DNA from: Saccharopolyspora shandongensis
GTDB taxonomy: Bacteria > Actinomycetota > Actinomycetes > Mycobacteriales > Pseudonocardiaceae
DNA: 64,000 nucleotides
Direction of reading: 5' to 3'
Assembly (NCBI RefSeq): GCF_900106995.1
Contig: NZ_FNOK01000036.1
Location: forward strand, 1 to 64,000
Shown here: piece by piece, positions 1 to 7,758 of the stretch
Layout: each line of letters starts with the position of its first letter
How positions within the stretch are numbered: the stretch's first letter is position 1
Position numbers and translations under genes: made by a program
The notes under the pieces: model-generated
What the model was told of the DNA's origin: nothing
What the model saw: the letters and a program-made list of their open reading frames with translations, nothing else
The model's database searches: none

Positions 1-230
1 CCAACTCGGCCACCCGCTTACGCAGCGCCCGCAGCTCTTCCTGCTCGCTCGTGGAGACGCTGCCCGGCGACGCGGTCTCAGCGCGTTCGGCGGTGCGGAC
101 CCAGTTCCGCAGCGTCTCGTGGTTCACCCCAAGCTCGCGGGCGACCTGCCGTAACGGGCGATCCGAGGACCGGGCCAACTCGACCGCATCCTTGCGGAAC
201 TGCTCGGGAAACTTCGACGAACCTGACACA
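1..230 (-). mobile_element. IS3-type transposase OrfA, N-terminal part, cut by window edge
   Basis: Reading the minus strand, a GTG start at 230 with an upstream AGGA gives 76 visible codons that run off the window. The product begins VSGSSKFPEQFRKDAVELA and continues with a helix-turn-helix (LGVNHETLRNWV) and then a Glu/Leu-rich stretch resembling the coiled coil that follows the HTH in OrfA proteins of IS3-family elements (HTH_Tnp_1 type). OrfA binds the element ends and is normally joined by frameshifting to the OrfB integrase, which would lie to the left of the window. Whether the element is complete cannot be judged from here. Confidence 0.8.
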
Positions 231-261
231 GAGACATCCTTGCTCAGGCAACTACTGCCTG

Positions 262-281
262 GGATCAGGGTGTCCGGTTCA
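262..281 (-). repeat. Probable terminal end of the IS3-type element
   Basis: Read on the minus strand the sequence is TGAACCGGACACCCTGATCC. It begins with the TGA that many IS3-family ends carry and lies about 30-50 bp upstream of the orfA start, the usual place for the left inverted repeat. The partner end and target duplication are outside the window, so the boundary at 281 is an inference. Confidence 0.4.
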
Positions 282-628
282 CAGGGGCAACCTCAGTGGC
301 TGCCCAACGAACCTGCAGACGGTGCAGGAGTTCTACCAAAGACGTCCGGGACTAGTGTCCGAAAGACGCCCCTTGGGCTCGGTAGGTGACGTCATCTCCG
401 ATCGCGCGCGTTGGAACCGGCGGCGTGGCCAAGCCGTTTCGACGTCGGCATTTAAGCCGGCGCTTCAGCGGACCAGTTCCAGTCGCAGCACTATAGACTC
501 TGGCGGTACCGCCGGTTCCCACTCGGCAGCTACGGATCGTAGTGTCCGCGATGTGCGGTGGGTTCCCAGGAATTCCCGGCATCAGCGCGTGGATCCAAGA
601 CCGCAACGCACGTCCGGTTGCGTCTCGG
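282..628. other. Intergenic stretch without a convincing gene
   Basis: No open frame here shows coding bias or a recognisable product on either strand. The only regular feature I see is a 12-bp perfect palindrome GGCGGTACCGCC at 502-513. The stretch lies between the IS end and the stop codon of the MFS gene. Confidence 0.5.
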
Positions 629-2029
629 TCAGATCTTCTCTGCTGAGGTTTGCTTGCCTGGCAGGACGAAGGACGCCAGCAGGGCCACCGCCGAGATCGC
701 CGTTGCCACCACCAGGGCCATTGTGAAGCCTGCCGGGTCCGTTGCGCCTTCCGGGGTTCCCTGGGCTGCGAGGCCCGAGAGGACTCCGATGCCTACGGAG
801 GCTCCGAGGTTGAACATTGTTGCGTTTAGGCCTGGGAGGATTCCTGGGGACTCCTTGGGGGCATAGATCACTCCCATTCCGTTCAGGGCCGTTGCTGCGC
901 ACGCCGCGTAGGACACACCCATCAGCGCTACCAGGGCGAACAGGAGCCAGGGGGACTTCACTGCGAATACCGTTGCCGCGATCAGCGCCAGGTTTCCCAC
1001 CAGGCCGATTCTCAGCATTTTTCGGTAGCCGATCTTCGGTGCCAGGGTTCCCGCTAGGGGCGCCAGGACCCAGCCCGCCAGGGCGTAGGGCATCAGGAAC
1101 ATCAGCGCCGTTGTCGTGCCGTCGTAGCCGAAGCCCGCCGTCGCGTTCTGGGCCAGCGTCGGGTACACGAACGTCAGGACCGCGAAGATCGACGCCATCG
1201 TGCAGAACGTCGTCACCAGCAGGCCCCAGACGCCTCGGCTGCGCAAGGCCGCCAGGGGCAGGAGCGGGTCTGCTTGGCCTCGTTCCACCAGCCAGAACAC
1301 CACCAGGAGCACCACGCCCGCCGCCAGGCATGCCAGTGGCCACGGGGCGAACCAGCCCAGCGTCGGGCCGAGCGAGAGCCAGGCGTTCAGGCCCAGCAGT
1401 GCCAGGCAGATCACCGCCGCGCCCTTCCAGTCCATTCGGGTGCCCGTGCGCTCCGAGTCCGGGACCCAGGCTCCGATCATTACCACCGCGATCACCTCCA
1501 GGGCGAAGGTGAAGCCGAAGATGCCCCGGAAGCCGATCGTGTCCGTGATGACTCCGCCCAGCAGCGTGTCCACGCCCGCGACGCCGCTGTTCACCGCCGT
1601 CAGGATGCCCAGGTAGCGGCCGAACTGCTTGGTCGGCAGGATGTCGCGCAGCGTCAGGATGCCGAGGGAAATCGTTGCGCCGCAGGCACCTTGCAGCGCC
1701 CGGCCGACCATCAGCACCTCGACGTTCGGCGCGATCGTCGCGATCAGGCTGCCCGCCGCCATCACCGCGATCGAACCGAACAGCGCGCGGCGGCGGCCGA
1801 TGATGTCGCTGTAGCGGGGCAGCACCACGCCCGCTAGGCCCGCCACGAACAGGAACACCGTCGCCGTCAGGCCGATCGTGCCGACGTCCGTGTTCAACGA
1901 CGTCGTCATGTTGTCGATGGCCGGCGACAGCATGGTCGCGTTCATCTGGAAGCTGGCCACCGCCACCAGCAGGGCCGTGAGCACCAGTGGCGGGCGGGCC
2001 GCGACGCGCGGCGGGGCAGTTGCAGTCAT
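629..2029 (-). CDS. MFS transporter downstream of nucleoside hydrolase
   Basis: A 466-aa inner-membrane major facilitator with about twelve hydrophobic segments. The conserved loop 2-3 motif is seen as YSDIIGRRRALFGS near residues 73-86, followed by RALQGACGATISLG in TM4. The start is ATG 2029, only 31 bp after the nucleoside hydrolase stop on the same strand, so both are probably cotranscribed. The context suggests import of a nucleoside or sugar, but the sequence looks like a general drug/proton antiporter-type MFS, so the substrate is unknown. The C-terminal third uses A-ending codons (GGA, GCA, ACA, CCA) noticeably more than the N-terminal part or the neighbours. Confidence 0.85.
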   Translation of the reverse strand: MTATAPPRVAARPPLVLTALLVAVASFQMNATMLSPAIDNMTTSLNTDVGTIGLTATVFLFVAGLAGVVLPRYSDIIGRRRALFGSIAVMAAGSLIATIAPNVEVLMVGRALQGACGATISLGILTLRDILPTKQFGRYLGILTAVNSGVAGVDTLLGGVITDTIGFRGIFGFTFALEVIAVVMIGAWVPDSERTGTRMDWKGAAVICLALLGLNAWLSLGPTLGWFAPWPLACLAAGVVLLVVFWLVERGQADPLLPLAALRSRGVWGLLVTTFCTMASIFAVLTFVYPTLAQNATAGFGYDGTTTALMFLMPYALAGWVLAPLAGTLAPKIGYRKMLRIGLVGNLALIAATVFAVKSPWLLFALVALMGVSYAACAATALNGMGVIYAPKESPGILPGLNATMFNLGASVGIGVLSGLAAQGTPEGATDPAGFTMALVVATAISAVALLASFVLPGKQTSAEKI

Positions 2030-2060
2030 CTCAGCGCTCTCGCTCGTGAAGCCCGGGCGG

Positions 2061-3026
2061 TCAGGCGATTTCGCGGGCCGGGGTGGTCTTCGTGGCCAGC
2101 AGGCCCTTGATGTAGCCGAAGAACGCTTCGGCGTCGATCTCCTCGACGACCGTCGCGTTCGCCTCCAGGCCGTGGACTCCCCAGGACATCGCCGCGTAGC
2201 CGCGGGTCAGCTCACCTGCCGTCTCCACGTCGACGTGGTAGCGGGCGCTGCTGCGGATCAGCTCGGGGTGCAGGAGGACCGCCGCCGTCAGCGAGTCGGG
2301 GTGGGTGGTGCCGTCGATGCCGACGCTGCGGTCGAAATCCAGCGTCGCCGCGCAGACCCGGGTGAAGAAGTCCGACAGCGGGGTGCCCAGCGCTGCGATC
2401 TCGTCCAGCGCCGGCTGCGTGAACACCGCCTGGTCCAGGGTGAGCGGCGCCCACGGGACCACGACGATCTCGAAGCCCGCCGCGAACACCGTCTTGGCCG
2501 CCTCCGGGTCGACGTAGAAGTTGAATTCGGCCGATGCGGTGATGTTGCCGCGGGCGTTGTTGGAACCGCCCATCACGTAGAGGGTTTTGACGTTCTGGAC
2601 GAAGTCCGGGTCCTTCACGACGGCCGTCGCGATGTTGGTCAGCGGGCCGATCGCGACGATCGACAGCTCGCCGGGATTCTCCGTGGCCAGCCGGAGCAGC
2701 GCGTCCACCGCGTGCTCGGATTCCGGGTCGCAGTCCGTCATGTCCATCGCCAGGCCGCCCGCGCCGTCACCGTGCACGTTCTCCGCGCTCTCCCACGCCC
2801 GGACCATCGGGCGGCGGCAGCCGAGGTGGATCGGGACCTCGCCGAGCCGTCCGGCGACGTTGCAGGTCAGGTAGGCGTTGCGGACCTGGTGGCCGAAGTC
2901 GACGTTGCCGGCGACCATCGTCACGGCGCGCAGGTCGGCTCGGGGGTCGAGGAGGCCCGCGAGCAGGGCGATGCAGTCGTCCTGGGCCGTGTCGGTGTCG
3001 ATCACCAGTGGGATGCGCTCAGGCAT
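2061..3026 (-). CDS. Inosine-uridine-type nucleoside hydrolase
   Basis: A 321-aa protein of the nucleoside hydrolase (IUNH) superfamily, which cleaves the N-glycosidic bond of ribonucleosides to base plus ribose in the cytoplasm. The Ca-binding Asp cluster is DTDTAQDD at residues 10-17, a variant of DTDPGxDD that keeps all the Asp residues. The later THPDSLTAAV stretch carries the conserved Asp of the C-terminal active-site loop. ATG 3026 is preferred because GGAG lies 7 nt upstream; a frame extension to 3065 has no better signal. It is divergent from the ribokinase gene, which would phosphorylate the ribose it releases. Confidence 0.9.
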   Translation of the reverse strand: MPERIPLVIDTDTAQDDCIALLAGLLDPRADLRAVTMVAGNVDFGHQVRNAYLTCNVAGRLGEVPIHLGCRRPMVRAWESAENVHGDGAGGLAMDMTDCDPESEHAVDALLRLATENPGELSIVAIGPLTNIATAVVKDPDFVQNVKTLYVMGGSNNARGNITASAEFNFYVDPEAAKTVFAAGFEIVVVPWAPLTLDQAVFTQPALDEIAALGTPLSDFFTRVCAATLDFDRSVGIDGTTHPDSLTAAVLLHPELIRSSARYHVDVETAGELTRGYAAMSWGVHGLEANATVVEEIDAEAFFGYIKGLLATKTTPAREIA

Positions 3027-3079
3027 GACGTCTCCAGTGCGGCCATTGTTCACGTCTTTGTTCACTTGGCAAAGCCGGA

Positions 3080-3151
3080 TGTACTGTAAATCTGCCCTGT
3101 GGACCCGTCAATCGGGGCCTACCGGACTCACATATGTACACTTTTGTACAC
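3080..3151. promoter_or_regulatory. Divergent control region with TGTACA repeats (GntR operator candidate)
   Basis: The 139-bp gap between the divergent nucleoside hydrolase and ribokinase genes holds two TGTACAC units at 3135-3141 and 3145-3151, exactly 10 bp apart. A related TGTACT lies at 3080-3085. TGTACA is itself palindromic and resembles the GT-N-TA-N-AC half-site arrangement described for HutC-type GntR proteins. The HutC-like regulator at 5009-5758 is the natural candidate to bind here; this is inference. Confidence 0.5.
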
Positions 3152-3165
3152 AACAGGGAGGTGTC

Positions 3166-4062
3166 ATGCGGATCGCGGTTGTCGGCAGCTACGGCACGGG
3201 AATGACCATGCGCACCAGCCGGATGCCCGGGCGCGGGGAGACGCTCAGCGGGGCCGCCTTCTCGCTCGGCCCCGGCGGCAAGGGGTCGAACCAGGCCATC
3301 GGCGCCGCGCGGCTGGGCGCGGAAGTCGCGCTGCTGACCGCGGTCGGCGACGATGTGCTCGGCGCGCAGGGCCGCGAGCTGTGGCGACACGAGGGCGTGG
3401 ACGCGAGCGCCGTCGTCACCGTCGACGCCGCGACCATGACCGGCGTGATCCTCGTCGAGGACGACGGGGAGAACCGGATCATCGTCGCGCCCGGCGCCCT
3501 CGACCTGCTCCGCCCTGTGCACGTCGACGGCTTCGCCGACACCATCGCCGCCGCCGACCTGCTGATGGTCTGCAACGAGATCCCCGCCGACGTGGTCGTT
3601 GCCGCGGTGCGGACCGCCGCCGACCGCGGCACCCGGGTGCTGTTCAACCCGGCCCCGGCCCGCGACCTGCCCCAGGACGCCGCGGACCTGGTCGACCTCC
3701 TCACCCCGAACCTCACCGAGGCCCAGGTGCTGACCGGCCTGGACACCACCGACCCGGACGCCCTGCTGGACGCGCTGCGCGAGCGGTTCTCCTCGACCAT
3801 CGCGCTGACCTGCGGCACCGACGGCGCCTACGTGGACGACGGAACCGATCGCACGCACATCTCGCCGGTCCGGGCGGCTCGCGTCGTGGACACCACCGGC
3901 GCGGGCGACGCGTTCAACGCCGCCTTCGCCGTCGCGTGGTGCCGCGGCTGGGACCTGCGCCGCGCCGCCCGCTACGCCGCCGCGGCCGGGGCTTTCGCCG
4001 TCGCCCACCACGAGGTGATCCCCGGCCTGCCCCATTCCGAAGATCTAGGGCCTGCTTTATAA
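3166..4062 (+). CDS. rbsK: Ribokinase
   Basis: A 298-aa PfkB-family sugar kinase that phosphorylates D-ribose (or deoxyribose) at O5 with ATP. The N-terminal signature GPGGKGSNQAIGAARLG lies near residues 36-52 and the C-terminal ATP/anion-hole motif DTTGAGDAFNAAFA near 244-257 contains the catalytic Asp. The length is typical. ATG 3166 follows AGGGAGG at a good distance. The gene sits between nucleoside hydrolase and deoC, consistent with converting released pentose to the 5-phosphate. Specificity for ribose over deoxyribose is not decided by the sequence. Confidence 0.9.
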   Translation: MRIAVVGSYGTGMTMRTSRMPGRGETLSGAAFSLGPGGKGSNQAIGAARLGAEVALLTAVGDDVLGAQGRELWRHEGVDASAVVTVDAATMTGVILVEDDGENRIIVAPGALDLLRPVHVDGFADTIAAADLLMVCNEIPADVVVAAVRTAADRGTRVLFNPAPARDLPQDAADLVDLLTPNLTEAQVLTGLDTTDPDALLDALRERFSSTIALTCGTDGAYVDDGTDRTHISPVRAARVVDTTGAGDAFNAAFAVAWCRGWDLRRAARYAAAAGAFAVAHHEVIPGLPHSEDLGPAL

Positions 4063-4143
4063 GCGGCGTGAGCCGCTTGCGGTGTGGGACTCAGCTCGCA
4101 CCGCCGCGGGTTCACGATGCCCACCCCTGCCGGGGTTCTCCCA

Positions 4144-4240
4144 GCGAGGACAGCCCCAGCGCCGCGTATTGGACATACATAAGTCGGGGATCCCGGAGTC
4201 GAGAAGGCCGCTGAGGTTCCGCCACCCGCACCGCTACGCA
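4144..4240 (+). repeat. Dispersed intergenic repeat, copy A
   Basis: This stretch between the ribokinase and deoC genes matches 37477-37562 read on the other strand. Shared blocks are GCGAGGACAGCCC, then CATAC, GTCGGGGATCCCGGAGTC and TTCCGCxACCCGCACCGCxACGCA, with a small insertion in this copy. A shorter third match is at about 54297-54325. A small hairpin (AAGCGGC/GCCGCTT, about 4061-4078) lies just upstream. Confidence 0.6.
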
Positions 4241-4280
4241 AACCACCGTTGGAACACTCGCTAGACGAAAGGTGATCGAC

Positions 4281-4970
4281 GTGCCCAGTTACTCGGCCGA
4301 CCGACCGGCTTCCCTCGCACCGTTCATCCAGCACACCGCCATCGACATCGGCATCACTCGCGAGGACATGATCCGGCACTGCGAGGAGGCCGTTCGCTTC
4401 GGCTTCAACGCCGCGATGGTCCCGGCGTCGTGGGTTCCGCTGGTCGCCGAGCGGCTGCGCGGCACCGGCGTGCAGGTCGCCAGCGCCCTGGACTTCCCCA
4501 CCGTCGGCTCGATGACCTCCGCAGGCAAGGCCGCCGAGGCTCGTGCCATCGCCGAGGCCGGCGCCGACCAGCTGGACATGGGCGTGCAGGTCGGCTGGCT
4601 GCGCAGCGGCATGGAGCAGGAGTTCCGAGACGACATCGCCGGCGTGGTGGAAGCCGCCGGGATCCCCGTGAAGGTCATGCTGGAGCTGCCGAAGTTCACT
4701 GCTGCCGAGCGGGAGCGCGCGGTCGAGCTGGCGATGGACGCCGGGGCTGCCTACCTGAAGAACGCCAGCAGCGGGGCGGTCGAGATCGCCAACCCGGACA
4801 GCATCGCCTACCTGGTCGAACGCGCCCGGCCGGGCATCGCGGTCAAGGCCTCGGGCGGGATCAAGTCCGTCGAGCAGGCGGTTTCGCTGCTCGACGCGGG
4901 CGCGTCGCTGCTGGGCACCAGCGCCGGCATCGCGATCGTCACGGGCGGCGAGGCCGCTTCGTCATACTGA
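4281..4970 (+). CDS. deoC: Deoxyribose-phosphate aldolase
   Basis: A 229-aa class I aldolase that splits 2-deoxyribose-5-phosphate into glyceraldehyde-3-phosphate and acetaldehyde. The three catalytic positions are present: Asp99 in LDMGVQ, Schiff-base Lys160 in YLKNASSG and Lys189 in VKASGGIK, matching E. coli D102, K167 and K201. The start is taken as GTG 4281 because AAAGGTGAT just upstream is a near-perfect Shine-Dalgarno; an in-frame GTG at 4272 lies inside that signal. The gntR gene begins 38 bp after its stop. The motif flanks are unusual (NASSG where most family members have TSTGF), so it belongs to a divergent DeoC branch. Confidence 0.88.
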   Translation: MPSYSADRPASLAPFIQHTAIDIGITREDMIRHCEEAVRFGFNAAMVPASWVPLVAERLRGTGVQVASALDFPTVGSMTSAGKAAEARAIAEAGADQLDMGVQVGWLRSGMEQEFRDDIAGVVEAAGIPVKVMLELPKFTAAERERAVELAMDAGAAYLKNASSGAVEIANPDSIAYLVERARPGIAVKASGGIKSVEQAVSLLDAGASLLGTSAGIAIVTGGEAASSY

Positions 4971-5008
4971 GTCGTGATCGTCGAAGGCGCGCAACACCGG
5001 GGGTTCAG

Positions 5009-5758
5009 GTGACGGAGGCCGACACGTCGCGCATCTCGCGCGACGCACCCGAGCCGCTGCACGTGCAGATCGCGGCGGTGTTCCGCGATGACATCCTCGG
5101 TGGGCAGTGGCCGGCGCACTACAAGCTGCCGCCGGAGCCCGCGCTCGCGGAGCAGCTGGGGGTCAGCCGCGGCACGTTGCGGAAGGCGCTGGCCGTCCTC
5201 ATCGAGGAGGGGCTGCTCAGGCAGACCCGCGGCCGCGGCACGTTCGTCACCGCGGGCGTGCTGGAGCCGCGGATCGCGCAGCGGCTGCACTCGCTGTCCG
5301 AGGACTTCCGCGCGCAGGGATTCGCGCTGGACGTCCAGGTGATCGGCGCCCGGCTGGAGGGCCTGCAGATGACCGTGCAGGCCCTCCTCGGCGCGCCGCC
5401 CGGCACGCCCGGGCTCAAGCTGGTCCGGATCTTCCGGGGCGCGCAGGGGCCGCTCGCGTACCTGGTCAACTGGGTGCGTGCGGACCTCTGCCCCGGCATC
5501 GAGAAGGTCGACTTCGAGCGGCATTCGCTGTTCGACGTGCTGGAGGAGTCCTACGGATTGCCGGTCGCCGAGGGCCGGCGGACCTTCAGCGCCGAACCCG
5601 CCCGCGAGGACGTCGCGGAGGCCTTGGAGGTCCCGGCGGGCACGCCGTTGCTGTACCTGGAGCAGGTGACCTACACCCGCGACGGCCAGGCCGTGGAGTA
5701 CTCGGACGTGTGGATCAACAGCACCGCGGTGAAGGTCACCTCGCTGCTGACCCGCTGA
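5009..5758 (+). CDS. GntR/HutC-family transcriptional regulator
   Basis: A 249-aa regulator. The N-terminal winged helix covers roughly residues 12-80, with recognition segment LGVSRGTLRKALAVL and wing motif TRGRGTFV. The C-terminal UTRA ligand-binding domain follows, with its typical ending (LYLEQVTYTRDGQAVEYSDVW). GTG 5009 is preceded by CGGGGG. It is probably the local repressor of the nucleoside catabolism genes, releasing DNA on binding a sugar phosphate or nucleoside. Candidate sites are the TGTACA repeats at 3080-3151. Its 3' end overlaps the convergent AhpD-like gene by 23 bp. Confidence 0.88.
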   Translation: MTEADTSRISRDAPEPLHVQIAAVFRDDILGGQWPAHYKLPPEPALAEQLGVSRGTLRKALAVLIEEGLLRQTRGRGTFVTAGVLEPRIAQRLHSLSEDFRAQGFALDVQVIGARLEGLQMTVQALLGAPPGTPGLKLVRIFRGAQGPLAYLVNWVRADLCPGIEKVDFERHSLFDVLEESYGLPVAEGRRTFSAEPAREDVAEALEVPAGTPLLYLEQVTYTRDGQAVEYSDVWINSTAVKVTSLLTR

Positions 5759-6299
5759 GCCCCGGCCAGGCGAAGGGTTCGAGCCACTCGTCGAGCGGCG
5801 CGTCGACCAGCCGGTTCGCCAGCGTGGACATCGTGTAGGCACCGATGCCGAGGACCACTTCGAGCGCGTTGCGGGTCGTGTAGCCGTGCGCCAGGAATGC
5901 TTGCAGCGCTGCGGGTTCCACCGCCCCGGACCGCTCCACCACCTGGACCGCGAACTCCCGGATAGCCGCCAGGCGCGGATCGTCCAGCGGTCCGCCGTCG
6001 CGCAGCGCGGCGATGGTCCCGGGGCTGGCGCCCATGGTGGTCAGCTTGGCGGTGTGCATCGCGACGCAGAGGTGGCACTCGTTGCGGGTGGCGATCGTGA
6101 GGATCACCGTCTCGCGGGCCAGCGGGTCCAGCGTGGTCGCCTCGAACATGGCGCTGAGCTTGAGGAATCCGTCGAGCAGGTGCGGCGATTCGGCCAGCCG
6201 CCCGATCGCGGCCGGCAGGTGGCCGAGGCGCTCGGCCGTCGCCGCCATGGCCCGCCGCGAGGCCGCGGGCGCGGATTCCACCGAGTGGTCGGTGAACAT
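5736..6299 (-). CDS. AhpD-like carboxymuconolactone decarboxylase-family protein
   Basis: A 187-aa all-helical protein of the CMD/AhpD superfamily. The redox motif NECHLCVAMHTA near residues 76-87 has the paired cysteines (CxxC) and downstream His used by alkylhydroperoxidase AhpD. It likely reduces peroxides or acts as a thiol oxidoreductase in the cytoplasm. The start is ATG 6299. It is divergent from a marR gene with a 17-bp palindrome in between, so redox or ligand-dependent control by that regulator is likely. Confidence 0.85.
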   Translation of the reverse strand: MFTDHSVESAPAASRRAMAATAERLGHLPAAIGRLAESPHLLDGFLKLSAMFEATTLDPLARETVILTIATRNECHLCVAMHTAKLTTMGASPGTIAALRDGGPLDDPRLAAIREFAVQVVERSGAVEPAALQAFLAHGYTTRNALEVVLGIGAYTMSTLANRLVDAPLDEWLEPFAWPGLSGSAAR

Positions 6300-6343
6300 G
6301 TCAGGTTCCCCCGTTCCAGGCGGCGTCACCCGCCACCTAGGAT

Positions 6344-6381
6344 CGACAACATGGTTGTCGAAAAGGTAAACCAGGTTGTCG
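6344..6381. promoter_or_regulatory. MarR operator candidate
   Basis: A perfect inverted repeat CGACAAC-ATG-GTTGTCG lies at 6344-6360, and the half-site GGTTGTCGAA recurs at about 6373-6382, right before the marR start. Its position between divergent genes, partly overlapping the marR translation start region, fits autorepression and joint control of the AhpD-like gene. Confidence 0.65.
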
Positions 6382-6384
6382 AAT

Positions 6385-6861
6385 ATGGCAACGACTGAAT
6401 CGCGCGGATTCGAGCTGCCGCTGCTGCTGTTCGCGGGATTCCGCTCGCTGATCGACCAGCTGCACGCGGAGCTGGCCGCACAGGGGCATCCCGAGGTGCG
6501 CCCGGCGCACGGATTCGCCCTGCAGGCGATCGGGCGCGACGGCGCGACGGCCAGCGAGCTGGGCCGCAGGCTCGGCATCTCCAAGCAGGCCGCGGGCAAG
6601 ACCGTGGATCGCCTGGCGAGCCTCGGCTACGTCGAGCGGGCCGATGACGCGGCGGACGCGCGCCGGAAGCTGATCCGGCTCACCGACCGGGGCGTCGACG
6701 TGCTCGCCCGCTCGGCGGCGATCTTCGAGTCGCTCTGGTCGCAGTGGGCGAAAACCCTTGGCACGCAGCGGCTTCGGGAGCTTGAGTCGGACCTGCGCAC
6801 CATGGCGCCGGCGGAGACGTTCCGCCTCGACGTTCCGGGGTGGTTCGGCACGTCGGTGTGA
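6385..6861 (+). CDS. MarR-family transcriptional regulator
   Basis: A 158-aa winged-helix regulator. The DNA-binding core reads LGRRLGISKQAAGKTVDRL followed by the wing DDAADARRKLIRLTDRG, typical of MarR proteins. There is no obvious N-terminal sensing cysteine. ATG 6385 is preferred; an in-frame TTG at 6376 is also possible. The divergent AhpD-like gene and the palindrome between them suggest peroxide or small-ligand control. A long hairpin directly overlaps and follows its stop codon. Confidence 0.87.
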   Translation: MATTESRGFELPLLLFAGFRSLIDQLHAELAAQGHPEVRPAHGFALQAIGRDGATASELGRRLGISKQAAGKTVDRLASLGYVERADDAADARRKLIRLTDRGVDVLARSAAIFESLWSQWAKTLGTQRLRELESDLRTMAPAETFRLDVPGWFGTSV

Positions 6862-6914
6862 GTGAACGGCCCGTTCGCGCCGCCTATCGAAGCGAACGGG
6901 CCGTTCACTCACAC
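6856..6914 (+). terminator. Long perfect hairpin after marR
   Basis: Arms of 23 bp are perfectly complementary (left 6856-6878, beginning GTGTGAGTGAACGGCCCGTT; right 6892-6914) around a 13-nt loop. The left arm begins inside the last codons of marR. There is no T-tract, as is usual for GC-rich actinobacterial terminators. Confidence 0.7.
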
Positions 6915-6933
6915 CCAAAGAAGGTTTTCATGT

Positions 6934-6948
6934 GGACAGGACCTGTCC
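6934..6948. promoter_or_regulatory. Palindrome upstream of alpha/beta hydrolase
   Basis: GGACAGG-A-CCTGTCC is a perfect 7-1-7 inverted repeat 50 bp before the hydrolase start. It is a plausible operator within the promoter of that gene; the protein that binds is unknown. Confidence 0.5.
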
Positions 6949-6997
6949 TAAACGGCTCCTAGGGTTGTGGTCACGACGACCTCGAAGGAGACGAGAC

Positions 6998-7660
6998 ATG
7001 GCGATCTACGTGCTGGTTCCCGGCGCCTGCCACGGCGGATGGTGGTACGAGCAGCTGGCCGCGGAGCTGCGCGACGAGGGGCACCGGGCGTACCCCATGA
7101 CGCTGACCGGTCTCGGCCCGCAGGCCGCGCCGACCGGCGCGGTCAACCTGGACACGCACATCGACGACGTGGTGCGCCTGCTGGAGGAGGAGAACCTGCG
7201 CGACGTCGTCCTGTGTGGACACAGCTACGGCGGGATGGTGATCACCGGGGCCGCCGACCGGGTGCCGGAGCGGATCGCGTCGCTGGTCTACGTCGACGCC
7301 TTCGTGCCGCAGGACGGCGATTCGGTGATGTCGCTGACCGACGACCACTGGCACCAGTGGTACATCGGCGGCTCGGCGGGCGACGGCTTCTCGGTCGCGC
7401 CGCTGCCGGTGCTGAGCCCGCGCGCGACGCCGCACCCGCTGGCCACGCTGGTGCAGGGCATCCGACTCACCGGTGCGCTGGACCGGATTCCGCGCCGCGA
7501 GTACGTGTTCTGCTCCGAGTTCGAGCACACCCCGTTCGCCTCGACCTACGAGCGCCTGCGGAACGATCCGGCGTGGCACGTCCGGTCGCTGCCGATCGGG
7601 CACAACATCATCGGCGACGCCCCGGACGACTTCCGCAAGATCCTCCTCGACGTGGCCTAG
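6998..7660 (+). CDS. Alpha/beta hydrolase, esterase type
   Basis: A 220-aa cytoplasmic alpha/beta hydrolase without signal peptide. The oxyanion region is VPGACHGGWWYE at residues 6-17, the nucleophile elbow GHSYGG has Ser76, and the catalytic His lies in IGHNIIGD near the C-terminus. The sequence pattern (GACHGGWW, short lid, IGHxxxxDAPD) resembles plant-type salicylate/methyl-jasmonate esterase and hydroxynitrile lyase relatives common in actinobacteria; the natural substrate is unknown. ATG 6998 follows AAGGAG. A 15-bp palindrome upstream suggests dedicated regulation. Confidence 0.85.
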   Translation: MAIYVLVPGACHGGWWYEQLAAELRDEGHRAYPMTLTGLGPQAAPTGAVNLDTHIDDVVRLLEEENLRDVVLCGHSYGGMVITGAADRVPERIASLVYVDAFVPQDGDSVMSLTDDHWHQWYIGGSAGDGFSVAPLPVLSPRATPHPLATLVQGIRLTGALDRIPRREYVFCSEFEHTPFASTYERLRNDPAWHVRSLPIGHNIIGDAPDDFRKILLDVA

Positions 7661-7684
7661 GCACGGAATATTCGCTGGTCAGGA

Positions 7685-7730
7685 CCCGTGTGTGTTTTGT
7701 GCTGCTGCAGCAACACAAAACACACACGGG
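7685..7730. terminator. 46-nt convergent hairpin, family copy 1
   Basis: Arms CCCGTGTGTGTTTTGTG and CACAAAACACACACGGG are perfectly complementary over 17 bp. They are followed inward by one C/A mismatch and a TGC/GCA pairing. It lies between convergent genes. The mismatch would be a G-U wobble in the minus-strand transcript. The hairpin at 13944-13989 has the same length and design with compensatory changes. Confidence 0.75.
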
Positions 7731-7758
7731 CCCGTCGCTCACCGGAGCCGGCCGAGGA

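Noticed and set aside
51-389. A plus-strand frame at the left edge
   Set aside because: It is opposite the IS3 orfA reading frame, which encodes a recognisable helix-turn-helix.
4281-4970. Inactive deoC because of atypical motif flanks
   Set aside because: All three catalytic positions (Asp99, Lys160, Lys189) are present, so an active enzyme is more likely.
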